Counted from the stretch's first letter, positions 6,475 through 13,697 are shown. The stretch is 15,887 bases of DNA from CAWBNS01 sp964445105 (GCA_964445105.1 CAYUJS010000048.1:1-15887), one strand, 5' to 3'. Translations and numbers: made by a program. Notes: generated by a model from the sequence alone, not told the origin.

Positions 6475-8457
6475 ATGATCTCCAAATATCAGTACGACCA
6501 GCTTTGCGAACAAGTTTGGCGCCACAGCCGTAAGTACTACGTTGAGCACGCACCTGAAATTAGCGACCAAGAGTTTGATCGATTATTTGCTGAACTCGAG
6601 GAATTGGAGAGGCTGCACCCGGATTGGATCACGCCCGGCTCACCCACACAAAGGGTGAACGAGACGCCCACAGAGGGTTTCCGTTCCATCCAACATGCCT
6701 TTCCTATGCTTTCACTGGCCAATACCTATTCGAAAAAAGAGCTAGAGGACTTTATTAACCGTATGCATCGTCTTACGGAGCGGCCTAACTTAGCGTTTTC
6801 TACCGAATTAAAAATGGATGGTCTCGCGATTAGTGCCATCTACAAGAACGGTATTTTTGTGCAAGGAGCGACTCGAGGCGATGGCGTCAAAGGGGACGAC
6901 ATCACTGCCAATATGCGCACAATACGAAACCTACCTTTGCACCTGTACGGGGATGTGCCCAGCGAGCTCATTGTGCGGGGCGAAGTATACATGCCCAAAG
7001 AACAGTTTGCCCAATTGAACGCCAAGCGCGCAGAGCAAGAACTAGAGCTCTGGGCTAACCCGCGCAACGCGGCTGCTGGCTCGTTGAAGCTACTCGACCC
7101 CAAAGAGACCGCGCAAAGGCCACTCGCAGTCGTTTTCTACGCGATTACAGGGACCAAAATCACTAGCCAGTTTGCGATGCATCAATTCATGTACCAACTA
7201 GGATTGCCGACTTTATCGCACAAGCGTCTCTGCAATAATCTCGAGGAGATCGTACAGTTTGCAAATGAGGTAGAGAACGCCCGGCCCACGCTCTCCTACC
7301 AGATCGATGGGGTAGTGATCAAAATCGATGATACTCGTTTGCAGGACCAGCTTGGCGTTACAGGTAAAAGCCCGCGCTGGGCTGTAGCTTATAAATTTGC
7401 CGCCGAACAAGCCACGACCCGCATTCGCAATATCGTTGTGCAGGTGGGTCGCACGGGCGTCCTTACACCAGTTGCGGAGCTCGACCCCGTCTTTCTCGCC
7501 GGTAGCAACATCGCTCGGGCGACGCTGCACAACGAAGACGAGATACGTCGTAAAGACATCCGGATTCAGGACCTTGTCGTGATCGAAAAAGGGGGCGATG
7601 TCATCCCGAAAATTGCGAGCGTTCTGACTGAGCAAAGGCCTGCCGAAACGCACCCTTGGCATATGCCAAGCCACTGCCCAAGCTGTGGGGTCGACGTCGC
7701 TAGACGCGAAGGCGAGGTGGCTGTGCGCTGCCCTAACTCCAAACAGTGCCCGGAGCAGCTTCTGCGGCGCATTGCTTTCTTCGCTAGCAAAAGCGCCATG
7801 GATATCGAGAATCTCGGTGAAAAGGTTGTTGAACAGCTTTTTCACAAAGGATTCGTTCGACAGCCTGCCGACCTCTATTTTTTAACGGCCGAGCAGCTGT
7901 ATCAGCTCGATGGCTTCAAGGACAAAGCCGTTCAAAACCTACTCAAAGCGCTTGAAGAGTCTAAGCAGGTATCTTTAACGCGCTTTATTTTTGCGCTGGC
8001 CATTCCTAACGTAGGCGAAGGCACTGCTGAACTTCTTGCGCATAAGGCTGGCACTGTTGATGGGCTCATCTCTCTATCGCTTGATGAGCTAAGTAGTATC
8101 GAGGGCATCGGTGGCGTTGTATCGCAATCCATCATCTCTTACTTTGCTGATGAAGAAAATCGCGAACTTATTGCGCGCCTACTACAGGCAGGTGTAGTGC
8201 CCCAAGAGTGTAAAATCGTACTTCATCATGGTCACCCGTTCGAAGGCAAGACCTTCGTCCTCACGGGCACCCTGACCAACTATACACGCGAAGCCGCTAC
8301 GCAGCTCGTGAAAGAACGTGGGGGAAAAATCACAGGCTCCGTCAGCAAGAAAACAGATTTCCTTCTGGCTGGCGCCGAAGCTGGATCAAAGCTCGAAAAA
8401 GCACAAAAGATGCATGTAAAGGTGCTGAGTGAGGAAGAGTTTACTAGTCAACTCTAA
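6475..8457 (+). CDS. ligA: NAD+-dependent DNA ligase
   Basis: LigA seals nicks in DNA during replication and repair, using NAD+ to adenylate itself. The 660-residue length is normal for bacterial LigA. Domain order is complete: Ia domain for NMN binding (about 1-65, YY...PEISDQEFDRLF), nucleotidyltransferase with active-site Lys113 in ELKMDGLA, GDDIT at 140 and YQIDGVVIK at 275, OB fold (about 315-395, VGRTGVLTPVAELDPV), a zinc finger with Cys401, Cys404, Cys419 and Cys425, helix-hairpin-helix repeats (about 440-580, PNVGEG, IEGIGG), and a BRCT domain (about 587-660, GKTFVLTGTL, GGKITGSVSKKT). The ATG at 6475 lies 10 bases after the glgB stop, with a weak GGAT/GGAG ribosome site inside the end of glgB. 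Its stop overlaps the stop of the opposing miaB by 4 bases. Confidence 0.98.
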   Translation: MISKYQYDQLCEQVWRHSRKYYVEHAPEISDQEFDRLFAELEELERLHPDWITPGSPTQRVNETPTEGFRSIQHAFPMLSLANTYSKKELEDFINRMHRLTERPNLAFSTELKMDGLAISAIYKNGIFVQGATRGDGVKGDDITANMRTIRNLPLHLYGDVPSELIVRGEVYMPKEQFAQLNAKRAEQELELWANPRNAAAGSLKLLDPKETAQRPLAVVFYAITGTKITSQFAMHQFMYQLGLPTLSHKRLCNNLEEIVQFANEVENARPTLSYQIDGVVIKIDDTRLQDQLGVTGKSPRWAVAYKFAAEQATTRIRNIVVQVGRTGVLTPVAELDPVFLAGSNIARATLHNEDEIRRKDIRIQDLVVIEKGGDVIPKIASVLTEQRPAETHPWHMPSHCPSCGVDVARREGEVAVRCPNSKQCPEQLLRRIAFFASKSAMDIENLGEKVVEQLFHKGFVRQPADLYFLTAEQLYQLDGFKDKAVQNLLKALEESKQVSLTRFIFALAIPNVGEGTAELLAHKAGTVDGLISLSLDELSSIEGIGGVVSQSIISYFADEENRELIARLLQAGVVPQECKIVLHHGHPFEGKTFVLTGTLTNYTREAATQLVKERGGKITGSVSKKTDFLLAGAEAGSKLEKAQKMHVKVLSEEEFTSQL

Positions 8458-9767
8458 ACTGGCAGCGCAAGGCCCGTCAGCGTTTGACGTCCATACCCAG
8501 TTAAGCGTACAGTTTGAAAGGTACCGATCATTGCTGCTGTGCCAGGAAAAACGACGATTTTCCAGCAGTCCGTACGCCCTTTGACTAGCCCTTGGCCGCG
8601 CTCTGAAATTCCATCGACTAAAACCTCAACCTGCTGGCCCAACATAGCCTGGCGCTGTTTCGCGTAGATCCCGTCTTGCAACGTCAAAAGGCGCCGGTGC
8701 CGCTCAGCTTTGACTGTCTCCGGCACATCATCTTTCCACCTGGTAGCGGGCGTGCCTTTGCGTGAACTGTACTCAAACAGATAGGCGCAAGCATACTCGA
8801 TCTCTTCAAGGCGCTTATAAGTCTCTTCAAACTCTGCGTCGGTCTCCGTGGGAAAGCCGACAATGATATCGGTGCCCAATGCTACATGTGGTACTAATTC
8901 ACGCAGTAGCGCCACCTTTGCGAGATACTCCTCCACCGTGTAAATGCGGTGCATCTTTTTGAGAATGCGGTTTGAACCTGCTTGCAAAGGGAAATGCACA
9001 AATTTACATACGCTGCTGAGATCGCGGATCGCTTCCATCAGCTCGCGCGTAATATCGCACGGATGGCTAGTCATAAATCTAATACGGCCCATTCCAGGCA
9101 GCTTGTCAAGGCGATACAGCAGCTCATGAAATAAGCAGTTGTTTTCAGGTTTGTCCTTACCAAAGCTATTCACATTTTGGCCCAGCAAGGTGAACTCTTT
9201 GTAGCCTTGATCGATGAGGCTTTGCACTTCTTTCACAATCTCTTCAGGGTTGCGCGAAACCTCGGGGCCCCTTGTATAAGGAACCACACAGTAGGTACAG
9301 AACTTGTCGCAACCGCGTATAATGGATATCAATGCTTTCAGCTTGTCTGAGCGTCGCGCTCCGACGTAATCCAGTTCATGCACAAAACGCTCGTCTGCAC
9401 GTAAACTCTGCCGCCCAGAGGCCAGTACCTCATCTAACACATGGTCTAGCTCGTGGATGTTGTTCGTGCCTAACACGAAATCGACGTAAGGGAGCTTTTG
9501 GAAGATCTCCCCTTTCTTATTGTTGGCCATGCAGCCCGTCACGCCAATAACCGCATCGCGCTGGCCCGTTTTTCCCAAAAGGCCGAGCTTGCCCATTACC
9601 TTGCGTTCTGCTAGTTCGCGGATCGAACAGGTATTGAAGATCAAAAGATCTGCTGTCGACTCGTCAGATGTCTGTAACAGGCCGCGCTGCCGCAACGTAC
9701 CAATCATCACCTCAGAGTCCAGCTCATTCATCTGGCACCCGTAGGTGCGTACATAAAATGTTTTCAT
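8454..9767 (-). CDS. miaB: tRNA-2-methylthio-N6-dimethylallyladenosine synthase
   Basis: MiaB converts i6A37 to ms2i6A37 in tRNAs that read UNN codons, using S-adenosylmethionine and two [4Fe-4S] clusters. Counting from the chosen ATG, the N-terminal MTTase cysteines are Cys11 (TYGCQMNELDSE), Cys47 (FNTCSIRE) and Cys79 (VTGCMA); the radical-SAM cysteines are Cys153, Cys157 and Cys160 in GCDKFCTYCVVPYTRG. SHPCDI, HFPLQAGSN..LKKM.R.YT and GTDIIVGFPTET follow, and a TRAM domain ends the protein (LVDGISERG...GRTD). I chose the ATG at 9767 (MKTFYVRTYGC) because MiaB proteins start close to this motif. ATG at 9776 is nearly as good, while ATG at 9869 adds 34 residues with no family counterpart. No convincing ribosome site separates the first two. 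It converges on ligA with a 4-base overlap, so antisense transcription between the two is possible. Confidence 0.96.
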   Translation of the reverse strand: MKTFYVRTYGCQMNELDSEVMIGTLRQRGLLQTSDESTADLLIFNTCSIRELAERKVMGKLGLLGKTGQRDAVIGVTGCMANNKKGEIFQKLPYVDFVLGTNNIHELDHVLDEVLASGRQSLRADERFVHELDYVGARRSDKLKALISIIRGCDKFCTYCVVPYTRGPEVSRNPEEIVKEVQSLIDQGYKEFTLLGQNVNSFGKDKPENNCLFHELLYRLDKLPGMGRIRFMTSHPCDITRELMEAIRDLSSVCKFVHFPLQAGSNRILKKMHRIYTVEEYLAKVALLRELVPHVALGTDIIVGFPTETDAEFEETYKRLEEIEYACAYLFEYSSRKGTPATRWKDDVPETVKAERHRRLLTLQDGIYAKQRQAMLGQQVEVLVDGISERGQGLVKGRTDCWKIVVFPGTAAMIGTFQTVRLTGYGRQTLTGLALPV

Positions 9768-9877
9768 CTCGCGCATGCAGGGTATTGTAGCCAGCACTGC
9801 TGCTTTTGAGCAAGCGCGCCGCCAAGAAAAAAATCGGCTGGTCTCCTTTGAGGTAGTCGTTAGCCTCATTTGGCGTG

Positions 9878-9912
9878 ACTAAGCCTGCCGCCGGTCCTCG
9901 CTGGGCCGGTTT
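9878..9912. repeat. Dispersed 35-base repeat, copy A
   Basis: This copy shares 28 of 35 bases with 11134-11168 in the same orientation; both begin ACTAAGCCTG and end GTTT. Copy A can form a hairpin with an 8-pair stem (GCCGGTCC / GGGCCGGT, two or more G-T pairs) around TCGCT, followed by TTTC. It lies in the spacer between the divergent miaB and rplM genes. Confidence 0.5.
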
Positions 9913-9969
9913 CTTGTAGTTTGGCGAGAACTGCTGAATTTGAAAAAAATGCAAAGAATGGGAAAAGTG

Positions 9970-10000
9970 TTTGCAAGAAATCGGAGGCAACGGATAAGAT
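9970..10000 (+). promoter_or_regulatory. Possible rplM promoter
   Basis: Within the 273-base spacer between divergent miaB and rplM, a TTGCAA-like -35 near 9972 is followed, after a slightly long spacer of about 19 bases, by TAAGAT near 9996. It would read into rplM about 40 bases on. The match is modest, and a second promoter for miaB on the other strand must also lie in this spacer but was not found. Confidence 0.25.
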
Positions 10001-10040
10001 ATTGGCTTTAAATACCCACATTCGATCGAGTGAGTGACTC

Positions 10041-10481
10041 ATGTATAAACAACAAAGAACAGTGCTCTTAAAGCAAGAAGAAGTTAAGCGTAGTTGGCTC
10101 CTCATAGATGCCACCGGCAAGACACTGGGCCGCTTAGCCTCCGAAATCGCTAAAATGCTCCGCGGTAAACACAAGGCCGATTACACCCCACACGTGGATA
10201 GCGGCGACGGTGTTATCGTTGTCAATGCGGAAAAAGTCGAAGTGACTGGTCGCAAGGAAGCGCAAAAAATTTACCGCCACTATACCGGTTTTATCGGCGG
10301 AATGCGCGAAGTGCCTTACCGCGATATGATGAAACGCAACCCTACCCATATCATCGAACACGCCGTAGCAGGCATGGTACCTCGCACAAAGCAAGGCAAA
10401 GGACAGATGAAACGCCTCCGTGTTTACAAAGGCGACAATCATGATCTATCCGCTCAACAACCGATTAAGGTGAATGTTTAG
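10041..10481 (+). CDS. rplM: 50S ribosomal protein L13
   Basis: L13 binds 23S rRNA early in assembly of the large ribosomal subunit. The 146-residue length is close to the usual 142-150. The family signature is clear: WLLIDATGKTLGRLASEIA near residue 19, the LRGKHKADYTPHVD.GD segment near 39, NAEK..VTGRK near 62, the YRHYTGF..G segment near 78, and a conserved AVAGM.P....G block near 108, with VYKGDNHDLSAQQP at the end. The ATG at 10041 is preceded by GAGTGAGTGA, a weak purine-rich ribosome site. rpsI follows at once, the standard L13-S9 operon in bacteria. No unusual features. Confidence 0.98.
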   Translation: MYKQQRTVLLKQEEVKRSWLLIDATGKTLGRLASEIAKMLRGKHKADYTPHVDSGDGVIVVNAEKVEVTGRKEAQKIYRHYTGFIGGMREVPYRDMMKRNPTHIIEHAVAGMVPRTKQGKGQMKRLRVYKGDNHDLSAQQPIKVNV

Positions 10482-10482
10482 T

Positions 10483-10881
10483 ATGAAGAAAGAAATAGAA
10501 GAGTTTGTAGCCACGGGTCGCCGTAAAACAGCGGTTGCCTCGGTCAGAATGCGCCCAGGCAATGGCAAGATCGACGTCAACGGTAGAGAGTTTAACACTT
10601 ACCTGCCCCTCGATGTACAAAGAAAATCTGTTCTCGCCCCACTCAGCAAGCTAGGCCTTGATGGACGTTATGACCTCCTTATCCGCGTTAAAGGCGGTGG
10701 TATCGAAGGTCAGGTAGTTGCTATGCAGCTAGGGCTAGCCAGAGCGCTCGTGCAGCAACAAGAAGATCGCCGACCAGATCTTAAGAGCGATGGTTTTCTC
10801 ACGAGGGATTCCAGGAAGAAAGAGCGTAAGAAATATGGCTTGGCCGGCGCTCGTAAAAGATTCCAATTCTCAAAACGATAG
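10483..10881 (+). CDS. rpsI: 30S ribosomal protein S9
   Basis: S9 sits in the head of the small subunit, with its C-terminal tail reaching toward the P-site tRNA anticodon. The 132 residues show ATGRRKTAVASVRM..G.G near 10, the ING-like DVNGREF near 30, GGGIEGQ..A..LGLARAL near 70, TRDSR.KERKKYGL.GARK near 108, and the conserved basic end FQFSKR. I chose the ATG at 10483 because AAGGTGA (10467-10473) is then about 9 bases upstream. The earlier in-frame ATG at 10474, which overlaps the end of rplM, would put that ribosome site too close and add three residues. Only one base separates the rplM stop from this ATG, so the pair is co-transcribed and probably translationally coupled. Confidence 0.97.
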   Translation: MKKEIEEFVATGRRKTAVASVRMRPGNGKIDVNGREFNTYLPLDVQRKSVLAPLSKLGLDGRYDLLIRVKGGGIEGQVVAMQLGLARALVQQQEDRRPDLKSDGFLTRDSRKKERKKYGLAGARKRFQFSKR

Positions 10882-10913
10882 TTCGTACTCGTCACATAGA
10901 ATGTACCTTTTGT

Positions 10914-10947
10914 GTGTCCTTGGGCGAAACCCCAGGGACACTTTTTT
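10914..10947 (+). terminator. Rho-independent terminator of rplM-rpsI
   Basis: GTGTCCTTGGG (10914-10924) pairs with CCCAGGGACAC (10931-10941), 11 pairs with one G-T, around the loop CGAAAC, and is followed by six T. It lies 33 bases after the rpsI stop and cleanly ends the operon. Confidence 0.92.
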
Positions 10948-10949
10948 GT

Positions 10950-11287
10950 AAATTCGGCTAGCAGCGTGACCTTGTAAAATGCGCAAGCACTTTTAGATCT
11001 TTACTTTGTTCTAAGCCGCGAACTGCCTTGTTTTTCCAATGGTTCGCGCTAAAAAGAGAAACCGACCGTCTTCGGGATACCCCCCAGTTCTATTTTGCTT
11101 CTTAGCCTTAGTCCAGTTGCGAATGCGTCGCAAACTAAGCCTGCTGCCAGTCCTGTCTGAGTCAGTTTGTTTTTTAGCGGGAGCTAATTGCTTTTTTTCT
11201 GATAAGTGAGTTTTTTGCTTGCTAATATTAATTTTTTACTATATAACGACGCTCCTACATTTTCTAAAAAACTAGTATGGGAGCCAT
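10950..11287. other. AT-rich intergenic spacer with remnants
   Basis: No gene with a start codon is visible. On the minus strand a frame from about 11232 to the stop at 11013-11011 is open for more than 65 codons. It is rich in Lys and Arg (LAPAKKQTD, RTGSRLSLRRIRNW, RTGGYPEDGRFLFLART) but has no ATG, GTG or TTG. It covers the second copy of the dispersed repeat. On the plus strand TTGCTT (11215-11220) and TATATAAC (11240-11247) are a weak promoter candidate for the IS-like fragment and the sialidase-like gene that follow. Confidence 0.35.
11134..11168. repeat. Dispersed 35-base repeat, copy B
   Basis: This is the partner of 9878-9912, with 28 of 35 identical bases. Five of the seven differences are transitions (C/T or G/A) and copy B is the AT-richer one. 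The hairpin possible in copy A is broken here without compensation, so pairing does not seem to be conserved. Confidence 0.5.
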
Positions 11288-11485
11288 ATGACAGAGATAT
11301 CTTGCCCTAAGTGCCAATCCAAGGCCTTTAAGAGAAATGGGTACACACGCCATGGCAAGCAAAACCACCGCTGCCTTGATTGTGGAAGGCAATTTTCAGT
11401 TGATCTAGATAAAAAAACATCGTTGCCCGACACCAACCAATTGAATGAGCTTTGTGTCTTGGCTGTGCCGACATTTCAGGTCTAG
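11288..11485 (+). pseudogene. IS1-type transposase InsA, N-terminal fragment
   Basis: The 65-residue frame begins with the zinc-ribbon of IS1-family InsA proteins: Cys6-x2-Cys9 (CPKCQS), RNGYTRHGKQNHRC, and Cys29-x2-Cys32 in CLDCGRQF. In the family the next part is a helix-turn-helix (lLl..isl..Iarv.gvs). Here LPDTNQLNELC fits its beginning, and the following frame, one base over (LCLGCADISGLGQPM), looks like a continuation up to about 11496. One frameshift and then an abrupt end are therefore likely, and no InsB transposase domain follows. A ribosome site TGGGAG stands just before the ATG. I see no terminal inverted repeats. The fragment could still be translated as a short zinc-ribbon peptide; I infer a dead IS remnant. 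Confidence 0.7.
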
Positions 11486-11493
11486 GACAGCCA

Positions 11494-12444
11494 ATGACGG
11501 GCGGCAGACCCAAACTTCTTGAAACCACCCGAATCTGGTCGAAGGCGTCACACAACGCGTTTACGGATCTGATTTTTTTTCAGAACCGCTTTGTCTGCGC
11601 CTTTCGTGAAAGTGACGAGCATGCAGAGGGAGAAGATGGCGTTGTACGTCTTATCTTCAGCGAGTGTGGAAAAGATTGGAGCGCAATTCCCGCCATTGCG
11701 TTAGCGGGCTTTGACCTGCGCGATCCAAAGCTCTGTGAGATGCCCGACGGCCGTTTGATGCTGCTAGTAGGCGGCTCTGCGGCTTGCGGCAGCGGGGTTG
11801 TGCACCACACCTTCGTTTCATTTTCTCAGGATGGTGGGGTATGGACTCCGCTAACTCCTTGCATGGCACCGAACCATTGGCTATGGAGAGTAACCTGGCA
11901 CCAGGGCCAAGGCTACGGCGTAGCTTACAGTTATACCGATCCAGCAGACAGAAGCCTACCCTGGCATGTGAACCTTTTTACCACTGACGATGGTATTCAC
12001 TACCATCTCATTACGACTTTGAAAGTGGACGGCTACCCAAACGAAACTACTCTTAGATTTAACGCGCAAGGCGAGATGATGGCTATTGTCCGAAGGGAAG
12101 AGCCGGGCAATGACAGCGCTTACGCGGGCAGGAGCCGTCCACCTTTTCATAAATGGAGTTGGGGGGATACGGGCATTCATCTCGGCGGGCCTAATTTTAT
12201 TGTGGACGCTGATGGTTGTATCTGGGTAGGTGCTCGCGTGTTTCAAGGAGAAGAGGCGACCAGCGCTCTGCTGTCGCTCCAAGGCGAGCAGTGCGCTCCC
12301 CTGCTTACGCTTGAAAGCGGCGGAGATACTGGTTACCCAGGTATGGTCGTTCATGAACAGCGGCTCTGGGTGAGCTACTATTCTTCCCACGAAGCAAAAT
12401 CTAATATCTACCTTGCTAAAATTCAGCTGCCAAAAAAAACGTAA
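11494..12444 (+). CDS. Sialidase-like beta-propeller protein (BNR/Asp-box)
   Basis: The 316-residue protein resembles bacterial exo-alpha-sialidase-like propellers. The start of the fold is the family-typical IWSKASHNAFTDLIFF, with CAFRESDEH following. Asp-box-like repeats are SECGKDW (56-62), SQDGGVW (111-117, best match) and TTDDGIHY (163-170). The C-terminal part, SGGDTGYPGMV...LWVSYYSSHE, is also typical. Candidate active-site arginines are Arg38, Arg76 and Arg200/201. No signal peptide or membrane anchor is present, so it would be cytoplasmic unless its 5' end was lost. ATG 11494 is chosen because AGGACA lies 6 bases upstream; TTG 11452 would extend into the IS remnant. The gene abuts that remnant directly, suggesting it came with, or was cut by, an IS event. 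True sialidase activity is not shown; some relatives act on other glycans. Confidence 0.8.
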   Translation: MTGGRPKLLETTRIWSKASHNAFTDLIFFQNRFVCAFRESDEHAEGEDGVVRLIFSECGKDWSAIPAIALAGFDLRDPKLCEMPDGRLMLLVGGSAACGSGVVHHTFVSFSQDGGVWTPLTPCMAPNHWLWRVTWHQGQGYGVAYSYTDPADRSLPWHVNLFTTDDGIHYHLITTLKVDGYPNETTLRFNAQGEMMAIVRREEPGNDSAYAGRSRPPFHKWSWGDTGIHLGGPNFIVDADGCIWVGARVFQGEEATSALLSLQGEQCAPLLTLESGGDTGYPGMVVHEQRLWVSYYSSHEAKSNIYLAKIQLPKKT

Positions 12445-12485
12445 AGGTAGACAATCTGCCATTCAAAAACCCCTAGGAGGTCTAT

Positions 12486-13088
12486 ATGTTCGGACAAATA
12501 TCGCTTGTACTACTTCTCGTGTGCTTAATGGCCATGACCGCTTGCAGCGGTTCTTCAGAGCCAAAAGCGAATAAAACTGAAAAAGCTGAAAACCCCGTGG
12601 CGGTTATCCACACGAACCGCGGCGATATCACCATTCGCCTGTTCAAGGATAAGGCCCCCATCACGGTAGAGAACTTCGTGACTTACGCTAAAGAAGGCTT
12701 CTATGACGGGACAATCTTCCATCGGGTTATCGAGGACTTCATGATTCAAGGTGGTGGTTTTACTAGCGGCATGCGGCATAAGCCAACGCACGATGCGATC
12801 AAAAACGAAGCCGGTAACGGCCTCACCAACAAGCGCGGCACTGTGGCCATGGCTCGCACGGCAGACGTGGATAGTGCTACTGCCCAATTCTTCATTAACG
12901 TGGTTGACAATCCCTTTCTGGATCATCGCAGCGATTCCCGCAATGAATTTGGCTACGCAGTATTTGGCGAAGTCATAGACGGGCTAGATGTCATAGACGC
13001 CATCCGCCGCGTGCAAACGAGCTCGCAGGGGGCTCATCAAAACGTACCTGTTGAGCCTATTGTCATTAACTCGGTAGATATTAAGTAG
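12486..13088 (+). CDS. Peptidyl-prolyl cis-trans isomerase (cyclophilin), lipoprotein
   Basis: Cyclophilins speed cis-trans isomerisation of prolyl bonds and help proteins fold. The 200 residues start with a lipoprotein signal: a short hydrophobic core (ISLVLLLVCLMAMTAC) with the likely lipid-bearing Cys20. The -3 residue is Met rather than the usual Leu. A polar linker (SGSSEPKANKTEKAE) leads to the cyclophilin domain at about 38-200. Catalytic landmarks are Arg80 in FHRVIEDFMIQGGG, the AMART.DVDSATAQFFINV segment (about 121-138) and FGYAVFGEVIDG. A strong AGGAGG ribosome site lies 6-8 bases before the ATG. By its signal it would be anchored in the periplasm, where such foldases act on envelope proteins. 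A good terminator follows. It is 41 bases after the sialidase-like gene but has its own strong ribosome site. Confidence 0.93.
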   Translation: MFGQISLVLLLVCLMAMTACSGSSEPKANKTEKAENPVAVIHTNRGDITIRLFKDKAPITVENFVTYAKEGFYDGTIFHRVIEDFMIQGGGFTSGMRHKPTHDAIKNEAGNGLTNKRGTVAMARTADVDSATAQFFINVVDNPFLDHRSDSRNEFGYAVFGEVIDGLDVIDAIRRVQTSSQGAHQNVPVEPIVINSVDIK

Positions 13089-13111
13089 GCGAAAAAAAAC
13101 GCTTTTGGCTG

Positions 13112-13154
13112 CCGGCTCGGCCTTTTTATCGAGGCCGGCCGGTTTGCCTTTTTT
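13112..13154 (+). terminator. Rho-independent terminator after the cyclophilin gene
   Basis: CCGGC-T-CGGCC (13112-13122) pairs with GGCCGGCCGG (13133-13142), ten pairs with one bulged T, around a ten-base loop. TTTGCCTTTTTT follows. It lies 23 bases after the cyclophilin stop. Confidence 0.8.
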
Positions 13155-13169
13155 AGAGTGAAAATTGAT

Positions 13170-13243
13170 TGCACCCGTCAGGGATCGAACCTGAAACCTT
13201 TGGCTCCGGAGGCCAACACTCTATCCAATTGAGCTACGGGTGC
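13170..13243 (-). tRNA. tRNA-Arg (anticodon CCG)
   Basis: The minus strand folds into a full cloverleaf. The acceptor stem is GCACCCG/CGGGTGC (seven pairs) and the D arm is GCTC...GAGT with the GG of the D loop. The anticodon arm is TTGGC-CTCCGGA-GCCAA with anticodon CCG, the T arm is TCAGG-TTCGATC-CCTGA, and the discriminator is A at 13170. CCA is not encoded. It reads the arginine codon CGG. It lies downstream of the TMEM14 gene on the same strand but is separated from it by a terminator, so it probably has its own promoter. Confidence 0.97.
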
Positions 13244-13260
13244 GGGAATACAAGGCTAAC

Positions 13261-13293
13261 AAAAAAAGCGGTGAGCTGTCACCGCTTTTTTTT
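13261..13293. terminator. Bidirectional hairpin terminator
   Basis: GCGGTGA (13268-13274) and TCACCGC (13279-13285) form a perfect 7-pair stem around GCTG, flanked by seven A on the left and eight T on the right. It can therefore stop transcription in both directions. On the minus strand it ends the TMEM14-like gene (stop at 13299) before the tRNA. Confidence 0.85.
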
Positions 13294-13298
13294 CAGAC

Positions 13299-13664
13299 TT
13301 ATTGAAGGTCCGGAGGGCTAGTCTTCACACGGATTTCGCGCCCTTGGCGCGGCCGCAGAAGAACCAAACCGACCGTGGTAGTCAGTGCCAGGATAGCTAG
13401 CGCACCGGAGGGGATCCAGGCCAGCGTTTTTACGAAACGCATGCAGAACACCGCAGTTAACAGGGCCGAGGTCCCTACGCCCAAACGACGTCCATGAAGT
13501 GTGCCGCGATAGATCATGGTGCCGCTTGCCAACATCAGCACACCAAATGCGAATCCTGCGCCCACCGACACCAAACTGCCTGCCTGGATATAGCCGACGA
13601 TACCGCCTAAAATTATCAGCCCGCCAAAAATCCACGCCAGTAGGGCTGAGAGCTTGTCTTTCAT
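13299..13664 (-). CDS. TMEM14/UPF0136 family membrane protein
   Basis: The 121-residue protein is almost wholly hydrophobic, with four predicted membrane segments at about 8-27, 31-51, 62-80 and 84-104 and a short basic tail (RPRQGREIRVK). The glycine-rich pattern GGIVGYIQAGSLVS.GAGFAFG is the hallmark of the TMEM14/UPF0136 family, small proteins found in bacteria, plant plastids and mitochondria. Eukaryotic members are implicated in lipid or haem-precursor movement; the bacterial role is not known. GGAGAG lies 6-11 bases before the ATG at 13664. It is divergent from doxX across 90 bases that hold a palindrome (13684-13697). Family assignment is good; no function is claimed. Confidence 0.8.
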   Translation of the reverse strand: MKDKLSALLAWIFGGLIILGGIVGYIQAGSLVSVGAGFAFGVLMLASGTMIYRGTLHGRRLGVGTSALLTAVFCMRFVKTLAWIPSGALAILALTTTVGLVLLRPRQGREIRVKTSPPDLQ

Positions 13665-13683
13665 CTGTTCTCTCCAAAAAAAG

Positions 13684-13697
13684 GTTGTCTCGACAAC
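13684..13697. promoter_or_regulatory. Palindrome between divergent TMEM14-like and DoxX genes
   Basis: GTTGTC and GACAAC are perfect inverted arms around TC. The position, 20 bases upstream of the TMEM14-like ATG and in the only spacer between two divergent membrane genes, fits an operator for a shared dimeric regulator. No regulator gene is nearby, so this is suggestive only. Confidence 0.3.

Noticed and set aside
7213..7845. 210-codon minus-strand frame inside ligA
   Set aside because: It is the largest antisense frame but lies over the conserved OB-fold and zinc-finger region of LigA; no protein features and no ribosome site.
8454..8457. Four-base overlap of ligA and miaB stop codons
   Set aside because: Convergent genes sharing CTAA are common in compact genomes; no special mechanism is implied.
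9866..10174. 102-codon minus-strand frame over the rplM start
   Set aside because: It is antisense to conserved L13 codons and the rplM promoter region; only its end, over repeat copy A, was of interest and is reported as the repeat.
11956..12462. 168-codon minus-strand frame inside the sialidase-like gene
   Set aside because: It is the shadow of the plus-strand propeller gene, whose Asp boxes and family motifs decide the strand.
13318..13677. 119-codon minus-strand frame overlapping the TMEM14-like gene
   Set aside because: It covers the same DNA in another frame; the alternative frame gives four membrane helices and a family pattern, this one gives an Arg-rich product without motifs.
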